A DNA stretch of 64,000 bases from JBKQHQ01 sp052148715 (GTDB taxonomy: Bacteria > Pseudomonadota > Alphaproteobacteria > Rhizobiales > Xanthobacteraceae): contig JBKQHQ010000054.1 of the NCBI GenBank assembly GCA_052148715.1, forward strand, positions 1 to 64,000. The letters run 5' to 3'. The position numbers and the translations under genes are program-made. The notes below the pieces were generated by a model. That model made no database searches. It saw only the letters and a list, made by a program, of their open reading frames with translations, and had not been told where the DNA came from. Below are positions 52,492-61,897 of this stretch, one piece after another. The stretch's first letter is position 1, and every line of letters starts with the position of its first letter.

Positions 52492-52690
52492 AGGACGCAA
52501 TCGAAGCTAAAGTGCCTGCTCCGCACACACGCTAACCGCGTGCAATGGGGCGAGCCGCGCCGGTTTGTCCACATGACTTGTTGCGAAAGTGACACAATCC
52601 GTGGCGGAATCTCCTCACCGCGAGCTGACTTCGTTGCGGGCCAGGCGCGTCATGGTATCCTTTTTTGTAGAAGCGAAGGACACAGGAATC

Positions 52691-52795
52691 ATGGTGACAC
52701 ATCGCCCCTTGCTCACGAACCGGTTCGATCCGGTTCCTCCGCTCATGATGTGTATCGGCGTGCTCGTCGGCGCATTTTGGATCATGGTGATGTAG
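52691..52795 (+). CDS. Very small membrane protein, 34 residues
   Basis: The frame from ATG 52691 (after AGGAATC) encodes MVTHRPLLTNRFDPVPPLMM followed by a membrane helix of about 13 residues. A GAACCGG/CCGGTTC palindrome lies inside the coding region. Too short to be sure; it may be a real single-pass peptide. Confidence 0.35.
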   Translation: MVTHRPLLTNRFDPVPPLMMCIGVLVGAFWIMVM

Positions 52796-53051
52796 GGCCG
52801 TGAAGCATCCGCGATCATTGATGAACATGTGTTCAGGATGGTGCACCGTCACTCGATGTGCCTGAGCACGCGCCGCGATTTTCACGTATTTGTTTGTCGC
52901 GTTTTCCGCCAAAAAATTGGCTTCCCGCTTTGTTCTTCACATGCCGTCTGTAGCCGCCGCTTAAGGACTTCAGGCTTTCACCGACGTTAAGCATTGCGGC
53001 GCGGTCCCTGGCCGGATGCTGGAACGCGGCTTCCTCGCAACGAGCCGACGA

Positions 53052-53750
53052 TCAGCCGAGATGCTCGTGGAAGAAGTCGAGCGAGAGCTTTAGGGCTCGG
53101 TCCGCTTCCGGCTGGCTGTAGGTCTTGCCGCCGAGCCGGGCGAAAGCGTGGTCGGCGCCAGGATATTTGTGAATGGTGACCAGCGGATTGGGGGAGAGCC
53201 GCCGCTCGAGCAGGTCATTGACTTCCGCCTGCACCCAACGATCGCGCAACGCCATGTGCAACACGAAGGGCCGGTGCAGATTTGGCGCTTCGCGAATGTT
53301 GTGCTCGATATAGGTGCCGTAGTAGGCGACCGCGCAATCGATGTCGGTGCGGCAGCACATCAGATAGCAGAGCTTCCCCCCGAGACAATATCCGACCGCG
53401 CCGACTTTCCCGATGCAAGCCGGCATTTGCTGCAGGAACCCTCGCGTATCCTCCATGTCGCGAACCGCGAGATCGTAGTCGAAGTCGTAATAAAGATCGA
53501 AAGCCTTTCTGACGTGCTCCGGATTCTTGTCGGAGAGCTCGACGCCGGGTTCCTGGCGCCAGAACAGATCGGGCACCAGACAGACGAAGCCGGCTTGCGC
53601 GAACTCGTGCGCGTGGTGCCGCATCGTGTCGTTGACGCCCCAAATCTCCATAATGGCGATGATGGCGCCGGCGGGCGTGCGATCGGGCAGGGCGAGATAG
53701 GCACCCATCTCGCCGTCTCGCAGTGCGACCTTGATGTTACGGGTCTGCAT
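53052..53750 (-). CDS. Dienelactone hydrolase-family protein
   Basis: This 232-residue alpha/beta hydrolase has MEIWGVNDTMRHHAHEFA near residue 34 and the Cys nucleophile in GYCLGGKLCYL near 120. The Asp/His parts are in KYPGADHAFARLG near 200. These enzymes open dienelactones in aromatic breakdown. It lies 14 bp after the stop of the amidohydrolase gene in the same direction, so they probably form one operon for degrading a ring-derived acid. Confidence 0.87.
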   Translation of the reverse strand: MQTRNIKVALRDGEMGAYLALPDRTPAGAIIAIMEIWGVNDTMRHHAHEFAQAGFVCLVPDLFWRQEPGVELSDKNPEHVRKAFDLYYDFDYDLAVRDMEDTRGFLQQMPACIGKVGAVGYCLGGKLCYLMCCRTDIDCAVAYYGTYIEHNIREAPNLHRPFVLHMALRDRWVQAEVNDLLERRLSPNPLVTIHKYPGADHAFARLGGKTYSQPEADRALKLSLDFFHEHLG

Positions 53751-53764
53751 CGGTAACTCGCGTC

Positions 53765-54769
53765 CTACCTTGATGGAAGCTTCAACAAGGCGCGGGCATT
53801 GCCGCAGAAAATCTGCTCCCGCTCGGCCTTGCCGATCTCGAGGGCATTGACCGCGGCGATCGTCTTGGCGATCAGCCCGCGGCCTTGCTCGGCGTCGAAG
53901 GGCGCATCGGTCGCAAACAGGCAGCGCGGCGTGCCGAAATAGGCATGGCCGCAGCGCGTCGCCCCGGCCTCTCCGTTCAGCGCGGTGTCCGCATAGAGCA
54001 TCTTGAAATAATCGCCGGGCTCCCGTTCGAGCTTTTCGGCGGCGGGATTCCGATTGGGCGCGCCAAAGAAGATCTGCTGGAATCCGAGACCAATCCGCCC
54101 GGCGAAGTAGGGAATCATGCCGCCCATATGATGGGTGATGATCGCCAAGTCCGGCAGCTCGTCGAGGAGCCCGGAATAGATCAGCCGGGTCATGGCTGCC
54201 GTCGTCTCGTAAGGCCATCCGAACGTGAACCAGACCTCGTTCTCGGATGCCTGCTCGGCGGCGTAGTCGGAGAATTGCGGCCCGCGCATCGGATGCACCC
54301 AAACCGGCAAGCCGTGCTGGGCCATCAGGGCGAAGATCGGACGAAATTCCACGGCACTCAGCGGCTTGCCCGCGACATTGGTGAAGATCTGGATGCCCTT
54401 GGCCCCGAGGTCGCCGACGGCCCGATCGATCTCCCGCAGCGATTGCTCGATATTGTTCATCGGCAGCGAGGCGATGAAGGTCGGGAATCGCTGCGGATAG
54501 GCACGGCAGAGCTCGGCCAACCCATCGTTGGCCATGCGCGCCAGGTCCGGCGTCTGCGCCGGCGGTGCCAAGAGTTCGAGCGGCGGATTGGCGAGCGAGA
54601 GCACCTGCTGAAAATCACCGAACTGATCCATCAGCCGCAGCCGCGCCTCGACGTCCCAAAGCGTCTTGAGCCGCGGAAACGCCGTTGCCGCGGCGTGATC
54701 GGGAGCGAGGCCGCGCACGCGCTCGAAATACCGCGGCGGCATGAAGTGGTTGAAGATGTCGATGATCAT
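53765..54769 (-). CDS. Amidohydrolase (ACMSD-like)
   Basis: This 334-residue TIM-barrel protein resembles aminocarboxymuconate-semialdehyde decarboxylase and related amidohydrolases. It begins IIDIFNHFMPPRYFERV with a near-HxH metal site (NHF). LAIITHHMGGMIPYF holds a His, and FATDAPFDAEQG near residue 290 holds the last metal Asp. It forms a pair with the dienelactone hydrolase downstream. The first metal-site motif reads NHF where HxH is usual, so the metal site may be altered. Confidence 0.8.
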   Translation of the reverse strand: MIIDIFNHFMPPRYFERVRGLAPDHAAATAFPRLKTLWDVEARLRLMDQFGDFQQVLSLANPPLELLAPPAQTPDLARMANDGLAELCRAYPQRFPTFIASLPMNNIEQSLREIDRAVGDLGAKGIQIFTNVAGKPLSAVEFRPIFALMAQHGLPVWVHPMRGPQFSDYAAEQASENEVWFTFGWPYETTAAMTRLIYSGLLDELPDLAIITHHMGGMIPYFAGRIGLGFQQIFFGAPNRNPAAEKLEREPGDYFKMLYADTALNGEAGATRCGHAYFGTPRCLFATDAPFDAEQGRGLIAKTIAAVNALEIGKAEREQIFCGNARALLKLPSR

Positions 54770-54795
54770 GCGATGCCCGTGACGTGTCCGCCCGT

Positions 54796-54921
54796 TTATA
54801 GATGGGGCGCTTCGGTTTGGCCATGCGCCGGTGCCACCACTTCAAGGGACCGCTCCAACTCCGCGGCTGTCACTCCGGCTGCGATCGCCGCAACGGCGAG
54901 GACGTGCTTCACACCGCGCAT
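54796..54921 (-). CDS. Small hypothetical protein upstream of the amidohydrolase
   Basis: The frame from ATG 54921 (41 residues) reads MRGVKHVLAVAAIAAGVTAA followed by ELERSLEVV and a polar tail. It is open and protein-like and lies 26 bases before the amidohydrolase start on the same strand. The ribosome site is weak. It could be a leader peptide or the 3' remnant of a larger gene. Confidence 0.3.
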   Translation of the reverse strand: MRGVKHVLAVAAIAAGVTAAELERSLEVVAPAHGQTEAPHL

Positions 54922-55601
54922 TTCCGGGTGCCGAGCTCCACAGCATCCTGCGCTGTGAGCCCAGCGCATATTTGTTGCAGTGCATGAGTCCAGGAGTTGC
55001 CACGGGGTCCACCCGTCGGCTGGCCAAAGACGGGTCAGCTAACTGGGGCGGAGCCACCATCTGACGTTCCGTGAAAAACCCGCGCATAGCCGTAGTCATC
55101 GGGTGCTTTGGAGATGCGATCATTGGGGGTTCGGCGGATTTCGACGGAGATCTTGTGAAGCGCTCTGCGGCCTGTCCGGTAGAAGCGGATGCTGGTATCC
55201 ATCAGTCGAAAGATTTAGCTTTACTTGCGATTCATTTCGATCTCGCCGATACTAACGAATGACCGGGAGGGAGCTTGGGTTCAGCCACCAACGAGGGAGG
55301 GGGTCATTGCGTCGACAGCTATGCCAGCGAGCGGCGCGATCGACGCGGTTGGCGATCGACTTCGGTTTACTGCGCCTTTGGTTGCGATCTTTGAAAAAGC
55401 ACGCGCTCCGCGCTTCTCGCTGTTTTTTCGCTGTTTTTACAGCGAGCGTTACCGCGCGGCCGACGCTTCGAACAGGCCGGTGATGAGTGAATCTGGCCCG
55501 TGCATGTGTGCCGCGTAGGTTCGCCAGCGGCCCACGATTCCTTCGCTTGCGGGCAATACCAAGCTGACATCCACTTTACGAAAGACGCTTAGGAAACCGA
55601 C
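54922..55601. other. Long intergenic stretch before LivM
   Basis: I see no convincing gene in these roughly 680 bases. One frame at 55071-55262 has reasonable composition but no ribosome site. This is the right-hand side of the block that separates livH from livM. No IS end, integrase or tRNA is visible to explain the junction. Confidence 0.45.
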
Positions 55602-56678
55602 GTGCTTTACCGCGAAGCCGGCCAGTTCAAGACGAGTTACAGCGCCGACATGGCGGTTTTTCCGCTACGGCAGGACCGCATCGGCTTGGCCTTGGTGCTC
55701 ATCGCTGCATTCGTCGTCATTCCGCTCGCCGGCAACGACTTCCTGCTCAATGCAGTCATGATCCCGTTCCTCGTCTTTGCGCTCGCGGCGATCGGCCTCA
55801 ATCTGCTCACCGGTTACGCCGGATTGCTCTCGCTCGGCACCGGGGCCTTCATGGGGGTCGGGGCCTATGCCTGCTACAAGCTCACGACCGTTTTCCCGGA
55901 CGTCAATATCGTGATCTGGGTCATCGCTTCGGGCTTCTTCGCCGCCGCCATCGGTGCCGTGTTCGGCCTGCCGTCGCTGCGCATCAAAGGCTTCTATCTC
56001 GCGGTGGCGACGCTGGCGGCGCAGTTTTTCCTGCAGTGGTGTTTCGTGCGCATTCCCTGGCTTTACAACAACAACTCCTCGGGTGCGATCGAGGTGCCGC
56101 TGCGCACGCTGTTCGGCATTCCAGTGACCGGAGCGACCGCGACGACGACCACCCGCTATCTGGTCGTGCTGAGCATCGTCGTGGTGATGACCGTCATTGC
56201 CTCCAATCTCGTGCGCGGACGCATCGGGCGCATGTGGATGGCGGTGCGCGACATGGACATCGCCGCCGAGCTCATCGGCATCCGTCTCCTGCAGACCAAG
56301 CTCCTCGCCTTTGCGGTTTCCGCGTTCTACTGCGGGGTTGCTGGCGCCCTGATGGTTTTTCTCTGGTATGGAGGGGCGGAAGCCGAAGTATTCGATATCA
56401 ATCAAAGCTTCATCATTCTGTTCATGGTAATCATCGGTGGGCTTGGGAGCCTGATGGGATCGTACTTCGGCGCGGCGTTGATATTTATTCTTCCGATTAT
56501 CTTGCGGCTCGTGCCGCCGAGATTGGGAATTCCGCTCCATCCGGCGACCGTTGAGCACCTAACCTTCATGATCGTGGGCGCGCTTATCGTTGTATTCCTC
56601 ATCCTGGAGCCGGCCGGCCTCGCGCGGCTGTGGCAAATAGGCAAACAGAAACTGCGGGTGTGGCCCTTCCCGTATTGA
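55602..56678 (+). CDS. Liv-type ABC permease (LivM)
   Basis: This 358-residue permease has about ten membrane helices and the LivM markers AAIGLNLLTGYAGLLSLGTGAF near residue 62, RGRIGRMWMAVRDMDIAAELIGI near 207 and the IIGGLGSLMGSYFGAAL segment near 278. GTG 55602 follows AGGAAACCGAC. It should pair with the LivH of 44066. Its companion genes (receptor, LivF, ligase) follow directly. Confidence 0.9.
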   Translation: MLYREAGQFKTSYSADMAVFPLRQDRIGLALVLIAAFVVIPLAGNDFLLNAVMIPFLVFALAAIGLNLLTGYAGLLSLGTGAFMGVGAYACYKLTTVFPDVNIVIWVIASGFFAAAIGAVFGLPSLRIKGFYLAVATLAAQFFLQWCFVRIPWLYNNNSSGAIEVPLRTLFGIPVTGATATTTTRYLVVLSIVVVMTVIASNLVRGRIGRMWMAVRDMDIAAELIGIRLLQTKLLAFAVSAFYCGVAGALMVFLWYGGAEAEVFDINQSFIILFMVIIGGLGSLMGSYFGAALIFILPIILRLVPPRLGIPLHPATVEHLTFMIVGALIVVFLILEPAGLARLWQIGKQKLRVWPFPY

Positions 56679-56818
56679 TGGTGCAGACTGTATGCCAATT
56701 CGTCCGCTCGGCGCACAAGGGTTGGGCGGCGGATGAAACCCGCATGGTCGTGTGGCGGGGTGTCAATGAATAGCGGCAGCGGCCCCCCGCCGCCGCTCGA
56801 TCCAAAGGGAGAAACGTG

Positions 56819-58147
56819 ATGCACAGAAAACACCTCGCCGTCGGCACAGCTCTCGCCGTCATACTCGGCGCGACGGCCGCGACAACGGCTGCGAGCGCCG
56901 CTGACATCTATGTTCCGCTGTTCACCTATCGCACCGGGCCATTCTCCGGCTCCGGCATACCGATCGCCAACGGCATGGCCGACTACCTCGCGATGCTCAA
57001 TGAACGCGATGGCGGCATCGGCGGGGTCAAGCTGAAGGTCGAGGAGTGCGAGACCGGCTATGACACCAAGAAGGGACTCGAGTGCTACGAGTCGATCAAG
57101 GGCAAGAATCCGGTCGTCACCAGCCCGTACTCGACCGGCATCACGCTGCAGCTGATTCCGAAGGCGTCGGTCGACAAGATTCCGATATTGTCGATGGCCT
57201 ATGGCCTGTCGGCCTCGGCGGACGGCAACATCTTTCCCTGGATCTTCAATCCGCCGGCCACCTATTGGGACGGCGCCTCGATGTTCGTCAAATATGCCGC
57301 GCAGGTCGAAGGCGGCTTCGACAAGCTCAAAGGCAAGAAGATCGGTCTCGTGCACCTCGACGCGCCGTTCGGCAAGGAGCCGATCCCGGTGCTTGAGGCC
57401 TTGGGCAAGGATTACGGCTTCGAGCTGAAGCTTTATCCGGTGCCCGCGCCGGAGATGCAGAACCAGTCCTCGCTCTGGCTCAACATCCGCCGCGATCGCC
57501 CCGACTGGATCTACCTGCAGGGCTTTGGCGCAATGAATCCGACCGCGCTGCAAGAAGCCGCGAAGACCGGCTATCCGATGGACCGCATCGTCGGCAACTG
57601 GTGGGCAGGCAACGACGACGACGCGCGGCCCGCCGGCGCCGGCGCCAAGGGTTACGTGTCGCTCGATTTCAACCAGGTCGGCACCAACTTCCCGATCATC
57701 GCCGACATCATCAAGAATGTGGTCGACAAAGGTAAGAGCCAGACCGCGAAGACCGCCGTCGGCGAGAACTTCTATAACCGCGGTGTGCTCAATTCCATGA
57801 TCATTGCGGAGGCGATCGCAACCGCGCAAAGGCTTACGGGCAAGAAGGAGGTCACCGGAGAAGACGTGCGCCGGGGGCTCGAGTCGCTCAACATCACCGC
57901 GGCCCGCTTGAAGGAGATGGGCGCGGACGGGTTCGCGGCGCCGATGCGGGTGTCCTGCGCCGATCATAACGGCCACAACTCGGCTTACATGGCGCTGTGG
58001 GACGGCAGCAAATGGACCAAGGGCTCCGACTGGATCGAGCCGATCAAGGACAAGGTCGAGCCGCTCATAGCGGACGCCGCCAAGGCGTACGCCGCCGCCA
58101 ACGCGGGCTGGCCCAAGCGCAGCGAGCCCTGCGACAAGTCCTCGTAA
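56819..58147 (+). CDS. Liv-type ABC substrate-binding protein
   Basis: This 442-residue protein has a signal peptide (AVGTALAVILGATAATTAASA) and a type I binding fold beginning IYVPLFTYRTGPFSGSGIPI. KKGLECYESIKGKNPVVTSP and VHLDAPFGKEPIPVLEALG follow. It is probably the receptor for the importer formed with LivH, LivM, LivG and LivF. The substrate may be an aromatic or aliphatic acid, given the CoA ligases in the cluster; the sequence alone does not settle this. AAAGGGAGAAAC precedes the start. Confidence 0.9.
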   Translation: MHRKHLAVGTALAVILGATAATTAASAADIYVPLFTYRTGPFSGSGIPIANGMADYLAMLNERDGGIGGVKLKVEECETGYDTKKGLECYESIKGKNPVVTSPYSTGITLQLIPKASVDKIPILSMAYGLSASADGNIFPWIFNPPATYWDGASMFVKYAAQVEGGFDKLKGKKIGLVHLDAPFGKEPIPVLEALGKDYGFELKLYPVPAPEMQNQSSLWLNIRRDRPDWIYLQGFGAMNPTALQEAAKTGYPMDRIVGNWWAGNDDDARPAGAGAKGYVSLDFNQVGTNFPIIADIIKNVVDKGKSQTAKTAVGENFYNRGVLNSMIIAEAIATAQRLTGKKEVTGEDVRRGLESLNITAARLKEMGADGFAAPMRVSCADHNGHNSAYMALWDGSKWTKGSDWIEPIKDKVEPLIADAAKAYAAANAGWPKRSEPCDKSS

Positions 58148-58177
58148 GCCGAGGTCCTGGCGAGGGCGCCTTACCGG

Positions 58178-58210
58178 CCTCTCCCCGCATGCGCCGCGTG
58201 CGGGGAGAGG
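58178..58210. repeat. Strong CCTCTCCCCGCA palindrome between receptor and LivF
   Basis: A 12-bp perfect stem (CCTCTCCCCGCA with TGCGGGGAGAGG) encloses a 9-base loop, 31 bases after the receptor stop. No T-run follows. It may stabilise the receptor mRNA or reduce expression of the downstream LivF gene. Same family as 4269-4291. Confidence 0.65.
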
Positions 58211-58412
58211 GTCAGGTGCTTGGCTCCCGGGTGAGTGCCGTTCACAGCCTGAGCGCAGAGGAAGCGAGCATGCGCGACGCAATGCTTGAAGTAATCGCAC
58301 GGACGGCGCTAGCGCGGCGCCGCTGCGCCGGGCTTGCACCACGATCCGCCCATGAACCAACCTCTATCTGCTGGCGTTCGCGAGCGCGGATAGGTGAAGG
58401 ACCGCGTTTGTC

Positions 58413-59261
58413 ATGAGCACCGCAGCCCGTCCAGCCGAGCCGTCCGGCGCGCCCGCGGTGGCCGAAATCCTTTCCCTAAACAACATCGAGGTGCTCTACG
58501 ACCACGTCATCCTCGTGCTCAAGGGGGTGTCGCTGCGGGTGCCAATGGGCGGCATCGTGGCGCTGCTCGGGGCCAACGGCGCCGGCAAGACCACGACCTT
58601 GAAGGCGATCTCCAACCTGCTGCATGCCGAGCGGGGTGAGGTCACCAAAGGCTCGATCGTGTTCGATGGGAAAGAGGTGCATCGGCTGTCGCCGAACGAG
58701 GTCGTGCGCCGCGGCTGCATCCAGGTCATGGAGGGCCGGCATTGTTTCGGCCATCTCACGGTCGAGGAGAATTTGCTCACCGGCGCCTTCACCCGCCGCG
58801 ACGGCCGCGCCGCGATCGCGCGCGATCTCGAGCGCGTCTATGCCTATTTCCCGCGCCTGAAGGAGCGGCGCTCCTCCATGGCGGGCTACACCTCCGGCGG
58901 TGAGCAGCAGATGTGCGCCATCGGTCGCGCGCTCATGTCGCGGCCGAAGATGATCCTGCTCGACGAGCCGTCGATGGGGCTCGCGCCACAGATCGTCGAG
59001 GAGATTTTTGTGATCGTCAAAAGCCTGAATGATCAGGAAGGGGTGTCGTTCCTGCTCGCCGAGCAGAACACCCATATGGCGCTGCGCTACGCGCGCTACG
59101 GCTATATTCTCGAGAACGGCCGCGTCGTGCTCGACGGGCCGGCGCAGGCGTTGCGCGAGAACGCGGACGTGAAGGAGTTTTACCTCGGCATGGCCGAGGG
59201 CAAGCGCAAATCCTTCCGCGAGGGCAAGCACTATCGGCGGCGCAAGCGATGGCTGGCATAG
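58413..59261 (+). CDS. Liv-type ABC transporter ATPase (LivF)
   Basis: This 282-residue ATPase has Walker A GANGAGKTTT near residue 53, signature YTSGGEQQMCAIGRAL near 153 and Walker B MILLDEPSMGLAP near 180. LAEQNTHMALRYA matches LivF-type subunits. It forms the ATPase pair with LivG. The C-terminal 20 residues are strongly basic. It is followed after 6 bp by the PaaK-like ligase gene. Confidence 0.9.
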   Translation: MSTAARPAEPSGAPAVAEILSLNNIEVLYDHVILVLKGVSLRVPMGGIVALLGANGAGKTTTLKAISNLLHAERGEVTKGSIVFDGKEVHRLSPNEVVRRGCIQVMEGRHCFGHLTVEENLLTGAFTRRDGRAAIARDLERVYAYFPRLKERRSSMAGYTSGGEQQMCAIGRALMSRPKMILLDEPSMGLAPQIVEEIFVIVKSLNDQEGVSFLLAEQNTHMALRYARYGYILENGRVVLDGPAQALRENADVKEFYLGMAEGKRKSFREGKHYRRRKRWLA

Positions 59262-59267
59262 GCAGAC

Positions 59268-60491
59268 ATGTCGGACCACTTTGACAGTCTGGAAACCCGC
59301 GCTCCGGATGAGCGCGAGCGCGACCTGTTCGTGCGGCTGCCGGACGTCATCGCGCGGGCACGCACCGCCCCCGGCTGGGCGAGGCAGCTCGGCGGCCTCG
59401 ATCCCAAGGACGTCGTCTCGCCGGCGGCGCTCGCACACTTGCCGATCTTGCGCAAGGCTGATCTCGTCGCCCTGCAGCGGGAGCACCCGCCGTTCGGCGG
59501 GTTCAACATCACGCCGCCGGGCAAGGCGCGACGGCTCTTGATGTCGCCCGGGCCGATTTTTGAGCCGGAAGGTTGGGCTGCCGATTTTTGGGGCGCGGCG
59601 CGCGCGCTTTATGCGGCCGGGTTCCGCGCGGGCGATATCGTGCATAATTCCTTTGCCTATCATTTGACGCCCGGCGGCTTCATTCTTGAATCGGGGCTCG
59701 CCGCCCTCGGCGCCGCCGTGATCCCGGGCGGCGTCGGCAACAGCGAGCAGCAGGTCGAGGCGATCGTTCAGCTTAAGCCTAACGGCTATGTCGGCACGCC
59801 GGACTTTCTGAAGGTGCTGCTCGATGCTGCGGCCAAATCAGGCAAGGAAGTTTCTTGTCTGAAGCATGCCTTGGTGTCGGGGGCGGCGCTGCCTCCATCG
59901 CTGCGCGAGGAGCTCGGCGGGCGCGGCGTTGCGGTGCTGCAGTGCTATGCCACCGCCGACGTCGGCGTCATTGCCTATGAGACGACGGCGCGTGCCGGCA
60001 TGGTGGTGAACGAGACGGTGATCCTCGAGATCGTGCGTCCCGGTACCGGCGACGTCGTGGCCGACGGCGAGGTCGGCGAGGTCGTCGTCACCTCGTTCAA
60101 TCCCGACTATCCGATGATCCGGCTGGCGACCGGAGACCTCTCCGCCATCATGCCCGGCGCCTCCCCCTGCGGGCGCACCAACCGGCGCATCCGCGGTTGG
60201 ATGGGTCGCGCCGACCAGACCACGAAGATCAAAGGGATGTTTGTGCATCCAGGCCAAGTCGCGGACGTGGCACGTCGGCATCCTGAGCTCTTGCGCGTGC
60301 GGCTCGTGGTCACGCGTGAGGCCGAGCAGGACGTCATGACGCTAAGGGCTGAGACAGCAAGCCCTGAGACGGGACTGGCGGAGGCGGTCGCAACCACGTT
60401 GCAGGCCCTCACCAAGCTCAAGGGCCGGGTCGACCTCGTGGCACGAGGCAGCTTGCCGAACGACGGCAAGGTCATCGCCGATGAGCGCTAG
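59268..60491 (+). CDS. Phenylacetate-CoA ligase-like enzyme (PaaK family)
   Basis: This 407-residue adenylate-forming protein resembles PaaK: LPILRKADLVALQREHPPFGG near residue 58, LQCYATADVGVIAYET near 228, and MGRADQTTKIKGMFVHPGQV near 313, where the ligase hinge lies. PaaK-type enzymes link aromatic acids to CoA. It closes the importer-ligase cluster, so the imported acid could be activated here. Confidence 0.85.
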   Translation: MSDHFDSLETRAPDERERDLFVRLPDVIARARTAPGWARQLGGLDPKDVVSPAALAHLPILRKADLVALQREHPPFGGFNITPPGKARRLLMSPGPIFEPEGWAADFWGAARALYAAGFRAGDIVHNSFAYHLTPGGFILESGLAALGAAVIPGGVGNSEQQVEAIVQLKPNGYVGTPDFLKVLLDAAAKSGKEVSCLKHALVSGAALPPSLREELGGRGVAVLQCYATADVGVIAYETTARAGMVVNETVILEIVRPGTGDVVADGEVGEVVVTSFNPDYPMIRLATGDLSAIMPGASPCGRTNRRIRGWMGRADQTTKIKGMFVHPGQVADVARRHPELLRVRLVVTREAEQDVMTLRAETASPETGLAEAVATTLQALTKLKGRVDLVARGSLPNDGKVIADER

Positions 60492-60622
60492 GCTCGCCAC
60501 CTGAGATCACCGACATCAGAGGGGGGCTCTAAACGGGAAAGCCGGCTGCATCCGCCGGCCGGGATTTACCTGGTCCGCAGTGGTCGCGATGACAGCCTGA
60601 ATGCTGGGTGATATGAGGGGGC

Positions 60623-61846
60623 ATGGACGATACCACCCGCTTTGCTCAGGATAATAAGCCGGCCACGGCGTCGCACGGCTCGGGGATTGCTACGCAGACC
60701 AGCCCGCCGCTCGCAGGTATTGAGGCTTCATCGATTCCTGCGGAAGTCACGCCGGCGGTCATTGCCGACGCGATCACGAGAATGATGGGCCGAGCGGATG
60801 CCGGGTCGCCGCCGCCGATCGCCGCCAACGGCGGTGGTCCTGTGGCCACGGTCGCCAGCAGGTGCATTGGCGTGCTGCTGGTCAATCTGGGCACGCCTGA
60901 GAGAGCCGATGCCAAGGCGGTTCGGGTCTACCTCAAAGAGTTTCTGGCCGACCGGCGCGTGATCGAGGAGGACTCGCTCCTCTGGCGGCTCGCCCTCAAC
61001 GCCGTCATCCTGCCGCTGCGGCCGCGGATCAAGGCACGCGATTACCGGAAGATCTGGAATCAAGAGAGGAACGAGTCGCCGCTCAAGACCATCACCCGAT
61101 CGCAGGCACAAAAGCTCGCCGCGGCGCTCACCGGCGTCGATAGCCGGATCGTCGTCGATTGGGCGATGCGCTACGGTCAGCCATCGATCAGCGCGCGGCT
61201 CGATACGCTGCGGGCGCAAGGCTGCGACCGCATCCTGATCATGCCGCTCTATCCGCAATATTGCGCGGCGACGACCGCGACGGTTGCCGACGAGGCCTTT
61301 CGTGCCCTGATGGACATGCGCTTCCAGCCGGCGATCAGGATCGCGCCCGCCTATCATGACGAGCCCGCCTATATCGATGCTTTGGCCGGCTCGCTGCAGG
61401 CGGAGCTTGCAAAGCTTGATTTCGTGCCAGAGGTGATCGTCGCCTCGTTCCACGGCATTCCGCAAGATTACGTGCGCAAGGGCGATCCCTACGAGGGCCA
61501 ATGCCTGCGCACCACGGCGCTTATCCGCGAGCGGCTCGGCTACACCGAGCCGGAGCTGATGCTCACTTTCCAGTCGCGCTTCGGCCGTGCCGAGTGGCTC
61601 AAGCCCTACACGATCGACACCATGCAGATGCTGGCCGAACGCGGCGTGAAGAAGCTTGCCGTCATCACGCCGGGTTTTTCCGCCGATTGCCTGGAGACGC
61701 TCGAAGAAATCGCCGTCGAGAACGCCGCCGTGTTCAAGCGCGGCGGCGGAGAAAAGTTCGCCGCCATTCCCTGCCTCAACGACAGCGAGCCTGGCATGCG
61801 CCTGATCCAGCAGCTCGTTCTGCGTGAGCTGAAAGGCTGGGTGTAA
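60623..61846 (+). CDS. hemH: Ferrochelatase with N-terminal extension
   Basis: This 407-residue enzyme has the HemH pattern from about residue 82: GVLLVNLGTPERADAKAVR. The catalytic His is in VASFHGIPQDY and the Glu in CLETLEEIAVEN, with LMLTFQSRFGRAEWLKP between them. It inserts iron into protoporphyrin. The first 80 residues are Pro/Ala-rich and outside the normal fold, so they may be a genuine tail or a start chosen too far up; GAGGGGGC precedes ATG 60623. Confidence 0.9.
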   Translation: MDDTTRFAQDNKPATASHGSGIATQTSPPLAGIEASSIPAEVTPAVIADAITRMMGRADAGSPPPIAANGGGPVATVASRCIGVLLVNLGTPERADAKAVRVYLKEFLADRRVIEEDSLLWRLALNAVILPLRPRIKARDYRKIWNQERNESPLKTITRSQAQKLAAALTGVDSRIVVDWAMRYGQPSISARLDTLRAQGCDRILIMPLYPQYCAATTATVADEAFRALMDMRFQPAIRIAPAYHDEPAYIDALAGSLQAELAKLDFVPEVIVASFHGIPQDYVRKGDPYEGQCLRTTALIRERLGYTEPELMLTFQSRFGRAEWLKPYTIDTMQMLAERGVKKLAVITPGFSADCLETLEEIAVENAAVFKRGGGEKFAAIPCLNDSEPGMRLIQQLVLRELKGWV

Positions 61847-61897
61847 TTCTTCCCGTCATTGCCGACGAGGCCCTTCGTTGCGGGCGCCACCTCGCCG

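Noticed and set aside
52720..52745. tRNA-like GGTTCGATCC sequence
   Set aside because: It is a simple GAACCGG/CCGGTTC palindrome; no acceptor, D or anticodon arms can be drawn around it.
54842..55123. 93-codon leftward frame upstream of the amidohydrolase
   Set aside because: Basic, low-complexity composition and in conflict with the more protein-like 41-codon frame.
55071..55262. 63-codon frame before LivM
   Set aside because: Starts with GTG without a ribosome site; too weak to call.
56402..58360. Open frame of 652 codons antisense to LivM and the binding protein
   Set aside because: Spans two real genes in antisense and has no domain signature.
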